DNA of 64,000 bases from Oxytricha trifallax (Eukaryota; Ciliophora; Spirotrichea; Sporadotrichida; Oxytrichidae). Shown piece after piece: positions 45,230 through 57,650 of the stretch (its first letter is position 1; each line of letters opens with the position of its first letter). The notes beneath the pieces are model-generated. The model was not told the origin of the DNA. It was given only the letters and a program-made list of their open reading frames with translations, and did not search any database. Made by a program: the position numbers and the translations under genes. The DNA lies in assembly GCA_000711775.1 (NCBI GenBank), contig ARYC01001310.1, positions 16,111 to 80,110 on the forward strand, written 5' to 3'.

Positions 45230-46650
45230 GATGTTTCCAATAAAATCGTCCTAAATCTATTGACTATAGATTAGGTTTTAATAAAAATTCTAGTAATATA
45301 TTCCAATAGAGAAAATAAGGTTAATAAGATGGGTTAACCCAAAAAGGATTTCAAAAAATTATTAGACTTATAGTATACTCATATTTAAGTTTAAATAAAA
45401 GCTATCAATTATGATTATCTTGAATAAGTAAGAGAAATAAGTTCTTCCATATTCGAAAAATTACAGATAAAATTAAGATGAGGAATTTTATATAAACTCA
45501 AAATACATGCTTAATACATAAAATTACTATTTTTTATGGGAATATTTTTCAAACTTTACTGTAATTTTTAGAAATTTTATAAATCAAAATTAGATAGATA
45601 ACGCTTTGAGTTTATTCTAATTTTTAAATTAATAAATTAATTAAAAAGAGACTCCACAATTGAATATAATATTTGATAAATGCTCCAATATTGAAAACTT
45701 GAGTATAAACTATACACTCAATTTTTGAAGAATATAATTTTATAAGATTACGATTTTTAATTCTGAGTTTACTTTTTCTGATCAAGGTATACATCCCCTT
45801 TTAAGTGTCTTTCCAATAATATATTTGAAAGACTCTTTCATTGGAAATCAGTTTAAAAACAAACATAGTTCCTGATATTTAAAATTATTTTGATTTCCTA
45901 ATGAGGCCAGCAGTAAACCCATTCTTAAATTTGTACTAATTAGTTATGGATACTTGTATATTTATTGATTCAAGGATGCTTGCAAGCTTAAAAAATCTTT
46001 TGCATCTTTATATGAAATGCACGCTTTTTAGTTTATATTGACAAAATGTAATTAATTATAATAGATTGATTAAACTAAAGCTTCTTACATATTTAAACAA
46101 ATAAGATGTTATTTGATTACTAGAACAATCACATTTAAATTACAAATCAGCATATAAATTTTCAATGGATTTTCAAAAAAAGGGTCTTAGAAATTTGAAG
46201 AAAATAAAAATTAAATTGGCAATAATTGTCTCAAAAAACCATTAAACGATTCTTTAGATTTTATGTATACAGATACAAAAGTTGTTCTAATATTGAATGA
46301 ATCATTAAACCGTTTAAAACGATTGAATTAGTTATTCGAAATAAATTTGTAAGTCTCTTACCTTGAAGGCTTCAAGCGTGAAATACTTCAATTATAAATA
46401 TGGAGAGTTAAAACACGATACTAGTTAATTAATGACAATGAGCTTAATTTATTAATTAAACTGTTTATGTTAAAGCTAATAAATTCAAGTTAGGATATTT
46501 TAAAATAAAAATTTCAAATATAACAGAATATAACTTGATTTTACTAAAACAATTTGGATATTAAATTAAAAATATTAATATAAAGATAAATTATGATGAA
46601 TTTTTCAAAGTAAAATTGCAAACAACAGATTCATAAGTTAAGTGTTGAAT
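45230..46650 (+). pseudogene. F-box/LRR-like family, copy 5
   Basis: Contains the family words in order: a YSYLSLNKSYQL-like start at 45370, SEFTFSDQGIHPLLSVFP (45770), YLKDSFIGNQFKN (45820), CIFIDSRMLASLKNLL (45955) and FSMDFQKKGLRNLKKIKI (46160). Several TGA triplets and frame changes occur, and about 100 codons of the middle are missing. Probably dead. Confidence 0.5.
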
Positions 46651-47255
46651 TCATTCATTTAATTAATTAAAAATAATAATTTTTAGTAATTGCAGAAAAA
46701 CTAATATAAATAGATTTTAGTATATTAATTTTAAGTTTTAAATGCTTAAATCAAAATATAAAATCCTAAAAATAGTATCTGAAAAATTATTTGTGATAGT
46801 TGTTGCTATTCATTAAATTATTATATAATGATGCTTAATGTTTAAATGATTTAAGTAATTTATAATGAGAACTTTAATATTTAATAATTACCATATACTT
46901 ACTTAATTTAATATTTTTACAAATGTTTTATTAGATTATTGTTAGGAATAGCTTAAAAAATGCTAAATTATAAAAACTCATTAAAGAATTGTTTGATTAA
47001 CTTTTCAATGCTGCCATGCATTTTATTGTTTGAGAATAATTTAACTATTAATTATTTCATTGTAAATAAGGCTAAAAATTATTATTACATTTATATTTAC
47101 TGCAATATTTAGAAAATATATCAATATCAAGATAAGTATTCCCTAAAAATAGGGAAATTTAAATTTTAAATTGAACAAGCTGAAAGTGATAATTCTTGTC
47201 AAGAATCATAAATAGTAAACTATAACTACAAGAAGTAAGTTTTTATTTTTTATAT
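46650..47255. other. AT-rich stretch without a gene
   Basis: No convincing open frame. At 47115-47235 there is a short piece resembling the family 3' end (GQAESDNSCQESQ-like codons). Confidence 0.4.
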
Positions 47256-47257
47256 TA

Positions 47258-47625
47258 TAATGTATAATTTAATTGGGAAAATTAAATTAGTTGCAATTAG
47301 ATTTCTCCAGCTTAGACAATGTGGTACTTGTTTGATAGAGAATTCAAAATTAGCTGGACAAAACTACTGTTGGTACTGCCCTAACTCAACGTAGCAGTGA
47401 GATAAATTGATTTTAGTTTTGGGTGGTTTTTTTAAGTAAATTTAATGATAAAATTAAAGTCAAGTTATCTCGGTTCTACTAATTGAAGTTAGCAGTATAA
47501 TCCAGGTAATTTTGAATTCTTAATAGAGCAAGTATTAAGTTGTTTAGGTTTTGACAAAGCTAACTGCCACTAATTTTCAATTTTTATTAAATTTTAATTT
47601 CCCCTTTTCAATATTACTTTAATAA
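47258..47625. mobile_element. Decayed family A element
   Basis: TAATTTAATTGGGAAAATTA at the left, ACAATGTGGTACTTG, AATTCAAAATTAGCTGGAC and a mirrored AGTATAATCCAGGTAATTTT at the right, ending near TTTTCAATATTA. Closest to the element at 9685-10100. Confidence 0.6.
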
Positions 47626-48315
47626 CTTTCGGAAATCTTATTCTATTTAATTCATGATTGAAGCAATAATCTCTTTATAAACAATATAGATTGACACAAA
47701 TAATTAAAGCTATTAAATTATGTCTGAACTTAATAAAGCAATTTGCGTGTGAGGCTACTTGAGAATTAATTTAATGATCATAGCAATTTTATCAGGACCT
47801 TAAATTAAGATTAACCCCTATAGTGAAAAAGTAATTTTGATTAAATTCATTTCAATATTTTAAATAAGCTCTCATAAACCCATTTAAATTTGTTATAACA
47901 ATTATAAAATAATTCACTCGCACAAACAAAGGTAAAATCATGAAATTTGTAAAATAAATAACCCTCATTATTTTTCACTGTAAATGTACAAAATCTATGA
48001 ATTTTATAAACTTTAATTGAAATTATTTCTTTTAAATTTGTTTATTCTAAAATTTACTCCTTTACATTTTGTTTTTATCGACACTGTAAAATAAATATGA
48101 AAAAACTGTTAGGATTCTGAGGGTACATAAACTAACAATAAACGATATTTATTATGTTTATAAGTGATCTATAAAGTAAGACGCTTTAGAGTTTGGAAAG
48201 ATTGCATTACTTTAAAATTTTACTGTTATTATTTTAGGTAGAAGACTAAAGAACATAGTGGTATATTTAAAAGGGATATCCAATGTACCTGGTGGTTTTT
48301 TAATTAATCTTGAGA

Positions 48316-48735
48316 ATGATATCTTTAAGCCAATCTCCTTTCTATTATACTACAAATTTTCGAAAAATTGAGCTATTACCTGATCAAACAATGCTTGAAA
48401 AGATGAGATTGACAACTGCATACAACAATTACATTTTTCATTTAATAGGTAAGTATTCACAATTCCTTGCATCCTCTAACATATAATAATAAGTAAAAAT
48501 TGAAACTTCTACTTAGGATCTATTTTTATTAATAGGAATGAGATCTATTTAAAATAAGTTGAAATTCTAAATATAAATATTACTTTATTATGTAGATTTT
48601 GGTGATTATATTTCATTATCAAAACAAAAAAACAAAAAAATATTATCAGAAATTAATCGTTAAATTTCTAATTTATTTTAAGCCTAATCAATTATATCTT
48701 TTAAGCCTAATCAATTATATGATTTAATCACTTGA
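48316..48735 (+). CDS. Possible 139-codon ORF
   Basis: ATG at 48316 (MISLSQSPFYYTTNFRKIEL, LLPDQTMLEKMRLTTAYNN) to TGA 48733-48735, reassigned code. The first 45 codons are protein-like and GC-richer; a GTAAGT follows at 48449, so the real block may end there and the rest be intron or IES. A 24-base tandem duplication (TTTTAAGCCTAATCAATTAT unit) lies at about 48675-48721. No family recognised. Confidence 0.3.
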
Positions 48736-48880
48736 TAAACTATATATATGTCAGTAGTTGATTTATTAGATAAAGATCAGCTTTAAAGATATAAAAAATT
48801 TCTACTTTAAATTTGTTAGGAGAGGAATCTTCAAATAGCATGGTAAAATACTTTATCAAGCATAAATATTTTTAATGTTA

Positions 48881-49271
48881 TTGCTAAAGTATAATTTAAT
48901 AGGGGAAATAAATTTAAATAAAATTTGTGGTAGTTAAAGTTAGTCAAATTGAAAGATCTTGGGGTCTTTCTATCAATAATTCAAAATTAGCAATGCTTTA
49001 CTAGTGACGGTACTATTTTATCTCATCCCTGGAGCGAGTTAACTCCACTTTAATTTGAGGGTATAATATAATGAAATTAGAGGCATTCAATTAAAGTGGA
49101 GCTATCTCGCTCCTGGGAAGAGTTAAAATTGTACCGCCTATTGTAAAGTCCACTATTTAAGAATTCTTTATAAATATATATCAAATTGTGTAGGCTTGGA
49201 GAAAGTTAGATGCCACAAATTTAATTATTTATTTATTAAATTTAATTTTCCTAATTCAATTTTATATTACC
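48881..49271. mobile_element. Family A element, moderately decayed
   Basis: Left end TTGCTAAAGTATAATTTAAT after TA; inner words GGTACTATTTTATCTCATCC and CTGGAGCGAGTTAACTCCAC with mirrored partners around 49070. The right end is worn (ATATTAC). Confidence 0.7.
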
Positions 49272-49809
49272 ATTTATAATAAATAAACTAAAAAAAAGAA
49301 TCATTTGTAAATTCTATTGACAGAGATTTTTTAATATACATCAAAGTCCAAAAATTTATTTTAAATAACTTATTCTTAAAAGTACTTGAAATAAGCTTGA
49401 TAAAATAAATATCTATTTTTTTGTGCATAAAACATCATTTGAGTTATTTTCATAATGAAGCTCCAAGAAATAGATTTTATTCTTTAAATGGATTGGTAAT
49501 AAAGTTATTTAAATTCTTTTCAATAGAATTAAAAAAGTTAATAGTGATAATTCATTATTTAAAACTAAAATCTTCACAATTAATCAAGGTATCATTTGCT
49601 TTTATTATGATTGAAGAATACTTTATAAAAACGACAGTCTGCAATCTAGTAGTAATTTCAACCAATAAAATTAAATATTAACTAGTTTCATAATAAAAAT
49701 ATTTGCTAAAAATAAATATTCAAGTTAAATGGTATTTTTAATTAAAAATAATTATTAAGATCAATAATATAACTATTATATAAATTAAAAGCAACAAATC
49801 AAGAAATTT

Positions 49810-51173
49810 GAGAGATTTAAAATAAAAATAATTTAAACATATTCAATAATCTATAACAATATTAGTTTCAAAAAAAGATACTATTTAAATATGAAAAATT
49901 GCTAATTTAATAAATAATCTCTTAAAAGTTTGACCAAGAATACAAGACTTCTGATTTACTCATTCTTAAGTATAAATTAAAGCTATAAGATCATAATTGG
50001 ATTAATTAAGTCTGAAAAACAAGCTTTTCTGTACTACAGATAATACAGACTTTCCTAGAATGACCAATTCTATGTAGACTCAATATTGATGCGTAATAAA
50101 TTAGATTACTAACATTGTTGGATTATTCTTAAACCTTTACTTTTGTTTTTAGGGCATTTATATCGTAAAGTGAAGTAGACTACTTTATATCCTTTATTTA
50201 AGATATTGACAGATTTTTAAACTGGAAATATTAACTTGAATTCAACATAGAATTTAATTAATGCCAAAATATTGAAAATATATAAATATATTCCAACCTT
50301 TTATATAAAAGTATCAAATTCAATAAAATATCAATAATAAAAATAGACTTTGTTTTTTCAGATTAAAAATAGTTTCCATTTATTAACTTATTTAAGAGAG
50401 TTTCCTTAAAATACTCTTATTTTGGGCACCGGATTCGAGTATTATTAGAGAATTCTGATAATAATAAATATTACTTCTTTAACCAAGGTTTAATTTCATA
50501 CATGTAAATATAGGAATTAATATTGGATAATTGTATTTTCATTGACTCTAAAATGCTTGCATTTTTACATGATCTTGAGGTTCTGAAAATGAAACATACG
50601 CTTTTAAGTTAGGGATGTCAGTAACATATTTATAACTTGAGTAGTTTAAAATATTTAAGTTACACTCATAATAACAGTCTATACGACATGCTAAAACAAA
50701 AGAATTTAGAATTAAATACAGCAAGTTCATTTTCCTTTGATTTTAAACTAAAATATTTGAATAATTTATAGAAAATAAAAATACAAATTAATGGCTTCCA
50801 TTTAAGCAACATTTTTGAAAAATAAAGAATCTCTCAGTATTCTGATATAGAAATTGTTATTAGATTTGATGGATCATTAGATTTCAAATATCAATTAAAT
50901 AATATTTTCTAAATTAAATGCAAATCTATTACATTTAAAGCATTTTTATTGATATTTTTTAGTGAGAATTTGAATCATAAATAAATAGTGGATAAGAGTG
51001 ATAATAAAATAATGAACCTGATAGATCAATTTAATGCTTTTTATATTGATTAAAATATTTAAGTTAAGATTTTAAGTAATGAAAATTAGAAGAACGGGAA
51101 AATTATATTTAAATTCATAAAGATAGAGAATGTTAAGAAGAAAATAATTCTTGAAGTCAAGAATCCATAATGA
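49810..51173 (+). CDS. F-box/LRR-like family, copy 6
   Basis: Reads through the family features: LIYSFLSINQSYKI-type start (49945), EKQAFLYYRQYRLSQNDQFY (50020), DFVFSDQKQFPFINLF (50345), ILDNCIFIDSKMLAFLHDLE (50525), IVIRFDGSLDFKYQLNNIFQ (50850), LMNLIDQFNAFYID (51010), and ends at TGA 51171-51173. There is a frame change near 50450. The region around 50545-50730 has an antisense standard-code frame with no meaning. Confidence 0.5.
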
Positions 51174-51699
51174 AATAGATTAGTTTTATATAAAATAAAA
51201 TATGTGCAATTCATGATTTTATTAATTAAGATTATCTATTTAAAAATATATAGTTCTTTTATAATGTTTTAAAATGAAAAATATAGTAATCTTAAATTGC
51301 AATTATTATTCATAGTTTACGAGTAAATATTAGTTTATTGCTGATTCATATTAACAAATATTTAAATTAAAAATAAAATTATTTTATATTATTTATTTAG
51401 TTATTGTTTAAAACATATTTATCCTGGTTACAATAATTCTGAAAGTTTTAATTTTGGCATTAAAATAAAATTCAAAAATATTGGCTGTTCAATTAAAAAT
51501 TACCCATAATAAGTATAGATATATAGCTGCCTTCTGAGGTGAACAGTTTTTTAAATGGTTTGATCTTCAGTATTTTAATCAAGGATCAAGCATTGCACGC
51601 CAACTAATTCTGAAATACGTCGTGACATTAACTGATAGTTTGATTTATGTTACTAGTGAATATGATAAAATTGATTTGAGATTTATCATTTATTACTAT

Positions 51700-52078
51700 T
51701 TTAGGTATGCAATAGGAAAATTAATTCAAATTAAATTAATTAAATATTAAAACCATGACAATTACCAAATACAAAGTGGCCTAACTTTAAATCTATATAG
51801 ATCTTTTGGTAGATTCCGTAAGTTTTTAATTAGACTTTATTATTAGCAATATTCTTGAATTGTCGGAAGAATCAAGACATTTTCATTTTTACCTCTCTCC
51901 TTATATAATAAAAGGTGTTTCCCGCTTAAATTATGCGATAAAATAAATCTAACAATAGCAACCACAGTCAATTTTAATGAACTATTCAATGACTTTATTT
52001 CCCAAACCATAACTGAAAATAAAAAAAAATAATTAGTTTTAATTTAATTTCTTAAAATCGAAAGTATTCATTCAATGT
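51700..52078. mobile_element. Decayed family B element
   Basis: TTGGTAGATTCCGTAAGTTT, ATTCTTGAATTGTCGGAAGA and ACCACAGTCAATTTTAATG are degenerate versions of the family B interior. The ends are worn and no TA pair is certain. Confidence 0.6.
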
Positions 52079-52289
52079 AATTTTAAATAAATTAATTAAA
52101 AAAAATTAAATATTTATAATTATTATTTTCGATATTTTTTTAACTTTAAATTTAACCTTAAAATAAATCTTTAATAATATTAAATTATATATATATTAAT
52201 TATTAATAAATCAATCCATTCTTTTAAGTAGTTTATCAAAAAATAATTGAAAAATTGTATACCATAATTTAACATAAAATTATCGGTTA

Positions 52290-52852
52290 AATATGCAAAA
52301 TTACAAATTTATCTTTGAAACGCTTAACAAATAATATAAGACTTCTGATTTATTCGTACTTGAGTTTAAATTAAAGCTTTAGAATAGTAATTGAATTAAA
52401 TAAACCAGAAAAATATGCTTTCCTATACTACAGAAAATACAGACTATCCGAGAATGACCAATTCTATATAGACTCAAAATTGTTGCCTAACATATAAAAT
52501 TACAAATGCTTGGGGGATTATTTTTCAAAGTTTACTTTTGTTTTTAGGTCATTTATAAGTCAAAGTGAATTAGACTACTTTTTAAACTTTATATAAATTA
52601 CTGACAGTCATTCTGAAGGAACAGAAGAGCTAGTATTTAACATTGAGTTTAATTAATGCAGAAATATTGAAAATATCTAAATAAATCAAAACATTTGTTA
52701 TAAAAGAATCAAATGCAATAAATTATTTATAATAAAAACAGATTTTGCTTTTTCAGATTCATAAATCCATCAACTTCTTAACTTATTTAAAGAAATTCAC
52801 TTGAAAAATTCTTATATAGGTATACACAATAGAATATAAGAAATAAATCAAT
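52290..52852 (+). pseudogene. F-box/LRR-like family, copy 7, 5' half (TBE inserted)
   Basis: The family start (LIYSYLSLN at 52345, PYYRKYRLSENDQFYIDSK at 52420, a VFRSFIS-like stretch) and FAFSDSQIHQLLNLFKE (52750) are followed by SYIG and then AAT at 52850-52852, the TBE target. The gene resumes after the element at 57651. A close sister, copy 6, shows the uninterrupted arrangement. Confidence 0.6.
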
Positions 52853-52999
52853 CAAAACCCCAAAACCCCTAAGTGAGGTTTTTAAGTGCTTTGATTTTTT
52901 TAGGGTATAGTTGGGGTCTTATTGGGGTTAGTAGAGAAATTAGGCCAATTTGCAAAATAAGAAATAGAAATTAGCGAAATTGAGGTCTATTTATGATGA

Positions 53000-54419
53000 G
53001 TAATATTTAGATTTACTGCTTTAGCTTAGGTATGGTACAAGTATTAACATAGACTAAGTCAAACCTATGCGCGATTGCAAAGCTGTCGTGTAAGAGTGCT
53101 TCAACTGTTAGGTATCACTGCTTGCTAGCTGTTAAGCATTTTAATTCTGGTTGTTGAACGCATCCTGCAAGAAAATAAAAGTTCTCTCAGCAGCATATCG
53201 ACTACCTCTGTGACTCTAAGATTTTAAAGTATTGAGCACACTTTCCATTAGACTAAGCGTGCTGTGATGTTTCATCGCAAGTTTCCTGACATGCGTATCT
53301 CTCCACAGACTATCGCTAATATTTATAGTAGAAATGATATTACTTTCAAGACTGTCAATAGAGTGAAAAGAGTGATTGATTTTAAAGTGCCATTTTATAG
53401 TATTGTAGGAATACATTCGATTTGGGAAAATGAATTTAATTAAATATTAAAATCATGGCAGTTATCAAAACCAAAGTGACTTAAAATTCAAAAATAAATG
53501 GATTCTACGGTAGATCCCGCAATTTTAGCTGGACTTTATTATTGGCAATATTCCTGAATCATCCCAGGAAGCGAGATATTTTGATTTTGAGCTAACTCCC
53601 AAAAATAGTATAATGGGTTTTTCTCGCTTGGGCGATGAGATAAATTCATTATAGCAATAACAACCACCGTCTCATTTTTAATGCGCTATCCAGAGAGTAT
53701 AATATTGTCATGGTTTGCAGACATTTTCCAAAAACATAACTGAAGGTAATTAATAATTAATTAATTTTAATTTTAATTCATTTTCCCAAATCGAATGTAT
53801 TCCTACAATAATAATTTAAACTATATATATATTATTAAATGCAGAGGCTGTTGATAATAACATCAAGTTCATACACGCTGATGAAGCTGTATTGACCTTC
53901 AATACCTTTATAAATAAGTCATGATACAAGAAGTACGATAATATAGAAGTCTACGACTAAAAGGTAAAGGTTGTCACCCACGCAATTTTAGTTGGTATTA
54001 ATGAAGATTGAGGCTTAAAAACTTATGTTATTCATCCTCGCTCTATAAAGCGAGAGCAGTATATAGAGTTCTTACATAAGCTCAGATATAAATATAGCGA
54101 GTAAGAGATCATCCTGCTTGTTGATAACTTCTCAGTTCATAAGACTAAGGAGTATAAGAAATCTTATGAAGAGTTAATGATAACTCCTGTTTATAACGTT
54201 CCTAACAGTCCATAATTTAATGGTATTGAATTCTACTGGAGTTATTTTAAGACTCATTGCAAGAAACTTTTGCTGTATCACCTAATGTAGGATCTACCAA
54301 TCGATACAGTAGATCTAATACAGAGCAGCTGCAAGAGAATGGATAAAGACTAGACAACGATATGTGCAAGGAAAGGGAGAATTATTGCTTATTAATAAGT
54401 GTTAGACTTAAATGAGTGA
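53000..54419 (+). pseudogene. TBE transposase, interrupted by a family B element
   Basis: The N-terminal part is decayed. From 53210 the frame matches the first TBE (LKYWAHFPLDQACCDVSS-like, then VPFYS), is cut at TA 53401-53402 by the family B element, and resumes at 53809. The catalytic stretches are intact: FIHADEAVLTF, LLVDNFSVHK and NGIEFYWSYFK, with the Trp that the first copy lacks. LPIDTVDLIQSSC and TGA at 54417-54419 close it. One TGA (about 54008) and some N-terminal changes argue that it is inactive. Confidence 0.85.
53403..53808. mobile_element. Family B element inside the TBE transposase
   Basis: TTGTAGGAATACATTCGATT at the left and its exact reverse complement at the right, TA on both sides (53401-53402, 53809-53810). 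406 bp. The interior has GGTAGATCCCGCAATTTTAG and TCGCTTGGGCGATGAGATAA. A clean example for defining the family ends, because the first TBE provides the empty site. Confidence 0.9.
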
Positions 54420-54429
54420 ATTAGTTTAC

Positions 54430-55596
54430 ATATTAAACGAACTCTTAAATAGATTATGCTTCTCTTTCTTTTCTTCCTCTTAAGGCTTAACAGGCCCTAA
54501 GTTTCTTCTCTTAGAGTCATCTCATGAATCTATGTTCATTTCTTCTGGTTTTTTTATTTCTTGATATAGTCTATTGCTAACTTAATGAACTGTTTGTTGC
54601 TTTCTTTCTCTATGAACCTTCGCATGCTCTTTCATAATATATATATATATATACCACTTCCAGACTTTCCTACAAAGTTATATGTCAAAGCTTACTTGAA
54701 AGATATGGATTCTTCTTAAGCTCTTCTAGCCAAGCTGTGCTTATTAGAATGCCTTGCTTCTTCTAGTCTTCAGGAGAGATAGAATATCGTTTCTTATGAG
54801 CTTCTTAAATTATTTTTCTGATATACTCCTCTTTTATTGAACCAAGAACACACCCAAGAAGAAATTCCTTTCTGGTAGTTTATTAGAAAGTTGTTTCTTG
54901 CTAGGAAAGTAAACTGCTACAGCTTCATCTTTTATTGCATCCTCGTAAAGATTAATGACTAAAATCTCTGGGTAGTTAGGCATTTCAATCAGATTAATCT
55001 CTTTGTTTTTGAAGGCATTTATGATATATTTTAAGAAAAATAGATGATTATAATAAAATGATTAATACTAATATGAATACTTTAAAGATTAAGATGGTGG
55101 AGATGTATCACTCACAAAAAATGTAAGTTACAAAAAACATATCTATCTTTTTTATTTTATAGAGGACCTACCTGGCAAGAACAGTGACTGACTTGAGCAG
55201 AGTCATCGCAGAGGAACAAAAAGGATTAGGAATGTCGTGAAAATATTTAGTCATGGTGATATGTATTGTGATGAATATAAGAATGGCAAAGCTGTTCAAG
55301 TTGTTCTTCTTCCATTTTGTTTTAAAAGTATTCATATTAGTATTAATCATTTTATTATAATCATCTATTTTTCTTAAAATATATCATAATTCTTCTCCTC
55401 ACAGAGTATTGCCTTTAAGAATGAAATCTTTGTACCTTCCATGGTTGGAAGGAATAAACCAAATAAAATATGTTAATAAAAATCAGATTATCTTACCATG
55501 TAAAGTTAGGTATCGATAGAGATCTTCCTTACTTCTAAATCTTGAGATCATTTCTTGAGCCTCAACTCTTTTCATTTGATCATTGAGTGATTCCAT
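54430..55596 (-). pseudogene. TBE 22 kDa gene, split by a nested element
   Basis: Start at 55596 (MESLNDQMKRVEAQEMISRF), cut in the AFF/EEK region by the element at 55020-55388, then continues through RKEFLLGC to TGA 54685-54687. As in the first TBE, the +1 frame after SSK continues with a matching tail (FDIQLCRKVWKWY, then NIDS, DDSKRRNLGPVKPQEEEKKE). A TA microsatellite at 54640-54655 expands the linker. One further TGA occurs in the tail. Confidence 0.8.
55020..55388. mobile_element. Inverted-repeat element carrying a captured MORN-gene fragment
   Basis: Two perfect inverted repeats of about 64 bp (TATGATATATTTTAAGAAAA at the left, 55020-55083; complement at the right, about 55325-55388), flanked by ATT on both sides (55017-55019, 55389-55391). 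The 240-bp cargo is copy C of the intron-bearing repeat: CACTCACAAAAAAT, GTAAGTTAC...TATAG, GGACCTACCTGGCAAGAAC, then codons for FSHGDMYCDEYKNGKA, a MORN repeat. The cargo is host-like in base composition, unlike the arms. Arms this perfect point to a recent insertion. Confidence 0.75.
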
Positions 55597-56067
55597 CTTT
55601 GTTCCTCTTCCTATTAATGAATTTCAAATTATACTTTATAGACTTCTTGATCCTATTGTTTAAAATCTTAGTATTAAATATGGGCATCTTATAAGAGGTC
55701 AACCCTGAAATATACGTGGAGAAAGTTGGTAGAAACTATAACAAACTTCAGAGATGGAGCTCCATTTTATCAATTTAGTTCCATTAAATTAATACTAAAT
55801 TAGTTTAAATTCAATTTGTACTGTTACTTAATCCGTTTAATTTTAATTGGTACCAATTTAATAGTATCAAAATTTAATTAGTATCTTGTTTTAAACTAAT
55901 GAGATTTTAATGGAAAAGCTCCAATCTGGTTCAATACTTAATTGGTACCATTACCAAACTAAGAAAAAGCAGACCATAACTTACACAATAGTTACTCCTA
56001 CTAAGAGTAGCTCATGTAAATATACTTATAATAGCTTTATAATGAAAAATTAAATATGAATTTAAAT

Positions 56068-57520
56068 ATGGCGGCTAACTTAAATCGTAAAGCAGTCTCT
56101 CTTGGAACAGGATTATCAAAGCTAAATTTTGGCTCAAATTAAAGGCCTGAAATTATTTATGTTGATAGGGAGGTAGAGCTAAGAGCTCTTTAATTTGAAG
56201 CAGAGGCTTTTACCATAAAAGTATTTAACCAGAGGAAGAGTGCAGAGATAGGAGTTTAAACTTAAATTGAATTGATTGAGGAAGAAAAAAAGATCAACTA
56301 CCAGCTGATAAAATAAAACGATTTCTAATGTCAAGACTGCTAGAATTATTTCTCAACCGAATCAAGCTTGAAGATGCATATAAAGAGATACATTCTGGAA
56401 AGCGTAAGGTGTATTTCAAGCACAATAATATAGATGGCAGGTATTAGCGCACATCATGCATGAAGTCATATACTCTCTCAGCTAAAGTTAAATGCCATAT
56501 GCAAACACGCCACCTTAGCGAGTTCTTGATTTAAGATTAAGCGAATCATAAACTAGTACCAGCTAAAAAAAATAAAATACTCTTGAGTCTTAAAGATAAT
56601 AGCAGGAAGTGTTAAAGAGGCTGAAGCAATTAGAAACAATTAATCAATCAGCAATCAATATCTTTTTAGCATGTTTCTAAGAGAGAGCAATGTTTATTCC
56701 TGCATTGAATGTAGTTGATCTTAGCAGTTGCATTGAGAATTATTTAGATAAAAGCGTGCCTAACAAAGCAAAGCGCTTAGTGGTTAATGAGTATGCATAT
56801 AATTTTTTTCCTTTCAGCTATCTATTTAAAAATGAGCAGTACCAGAATGAATTCGCTAACGAAAAAATGGTTCTAAGAGAGGCATAGAGATAAGATTGCA
56901 ATTACTTGCTTAAATTAAATGGTGTTTTCTATTTTGGCTTTGATTTCATCGCACTTAAACTCAAGAAATTTGAAATGACCCTTAGAGATTATCTATATCA
57001 TAACAGATACCCAAATGATTTGAATGATATAATTTAAGATATGATAAAGGGTATCAAAGATTTGCATTAACTTGGATATGTTCATAGAGATTTATGGCTG
57101 AAAATGTTATGTTGAACCTCTGTCCTTTATCAAAGATTTCAATTGAGCTTTACGATAAGAGAATATAACGTTAGCTAAGGTTCTTGGTACCCCAGGATAC
57201 TTTCAAATTAGAGACAAGTGGAATAATGGCTCAGTTTAGTTGGATGTATAGGCAGTTCCTAATATAATATAAGAGAGTGATTTGGAAAGTATGTCTTATT
57301 TTGGCACTAAGCATGAAAAAATAATCAATTAGTTTGGCATAGAAGCATGCTAAGCAAGAAGATGTATGCCAAGAAATAAAAAGTATAGTAGATATGATAA
57401 TCGTAAGAGCCTCTCACTATTCTCGGCAATCATTAGACGACATACTTTAGACGCTAGATAGAGCTAGATTAAAGAGATACAACAAAAACAAGGAGATAAT
57501 TTTTTAAAAATTAAATCATT
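56068..57520 (+). pseudogene. TBE 57 kDa zinc-finger/kinase gene, decayed
   Basis: ATG at 56068 (MAANLNRKAVSLGTGLSKLN), matching MSAN of the first TBE. The first finger survives as CQDCQNYFSTESSLKMHIK; the second (SCMKSYTLSAKVKCHMQT) is eroded. Kinase traces: FEMTLRDYLYHNRY, IKDLHQLGYVHRDL, then a frame break just before KPENVM (the sequence reads GCTGAAAATG), FNQALR-like and GTPGYFQIRD. Many frame changes; inactive. Confidence 0.8.
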
Positions 57521-57650
57521 TAATATTTATTAAATATACATTAAATTCACAATAAACCTGCGTTTTGTCTACTAACCCCAATAAGACCCCCCCAACTATA
57601 CCCTACAAATCAAAGCACTTATAAACCTCACAAAGGGGTTTTGGAGTTTT

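Larger units (their letters stand above)
52853..57650 (+). mobile_element. Second full-length TBE, decayed, carrying two nested elements
   Basis: Left end CAAAACCCCAAAACCCCTAA at 52853, right end complement at 57650 with one base changed (GGAGTTTT), AAT on both sides. The inverted repeats continue with TTTTTAAGTGCTTTGATTT and AGGGTATAGTTGGGG. Gene order as in the first TBE. Nested inside are a family B element at 53403-53808 (in the transposase gene) and a 369-bp inverted-repeat element at 55020-55388 (in the 22 kDa gene). The whole element sits inside family copy 7. Confidence 0.95.

Noticed and set aside
49421-49681. Plus-strand 86-codon frame
   Set aside because: Ile/Lys/Phe-rich, in AT-rich spacer between a family A element and family copy 6, with no relation to either.
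55160-55175. Resemblance of ACCTACCTGGCA to the 5' end of U1 snRNA
   Set aside because: The match is limited to about ten bases, and the rest of the segment has no U1 stem or Sm site and continues into MORN codons.
55168-55350. Minus-strand 60-codon frame
   Set aside because: Spans the right arm and cargo of the inverted-repeat element; the plus strand carries the recognisable MORN motif.
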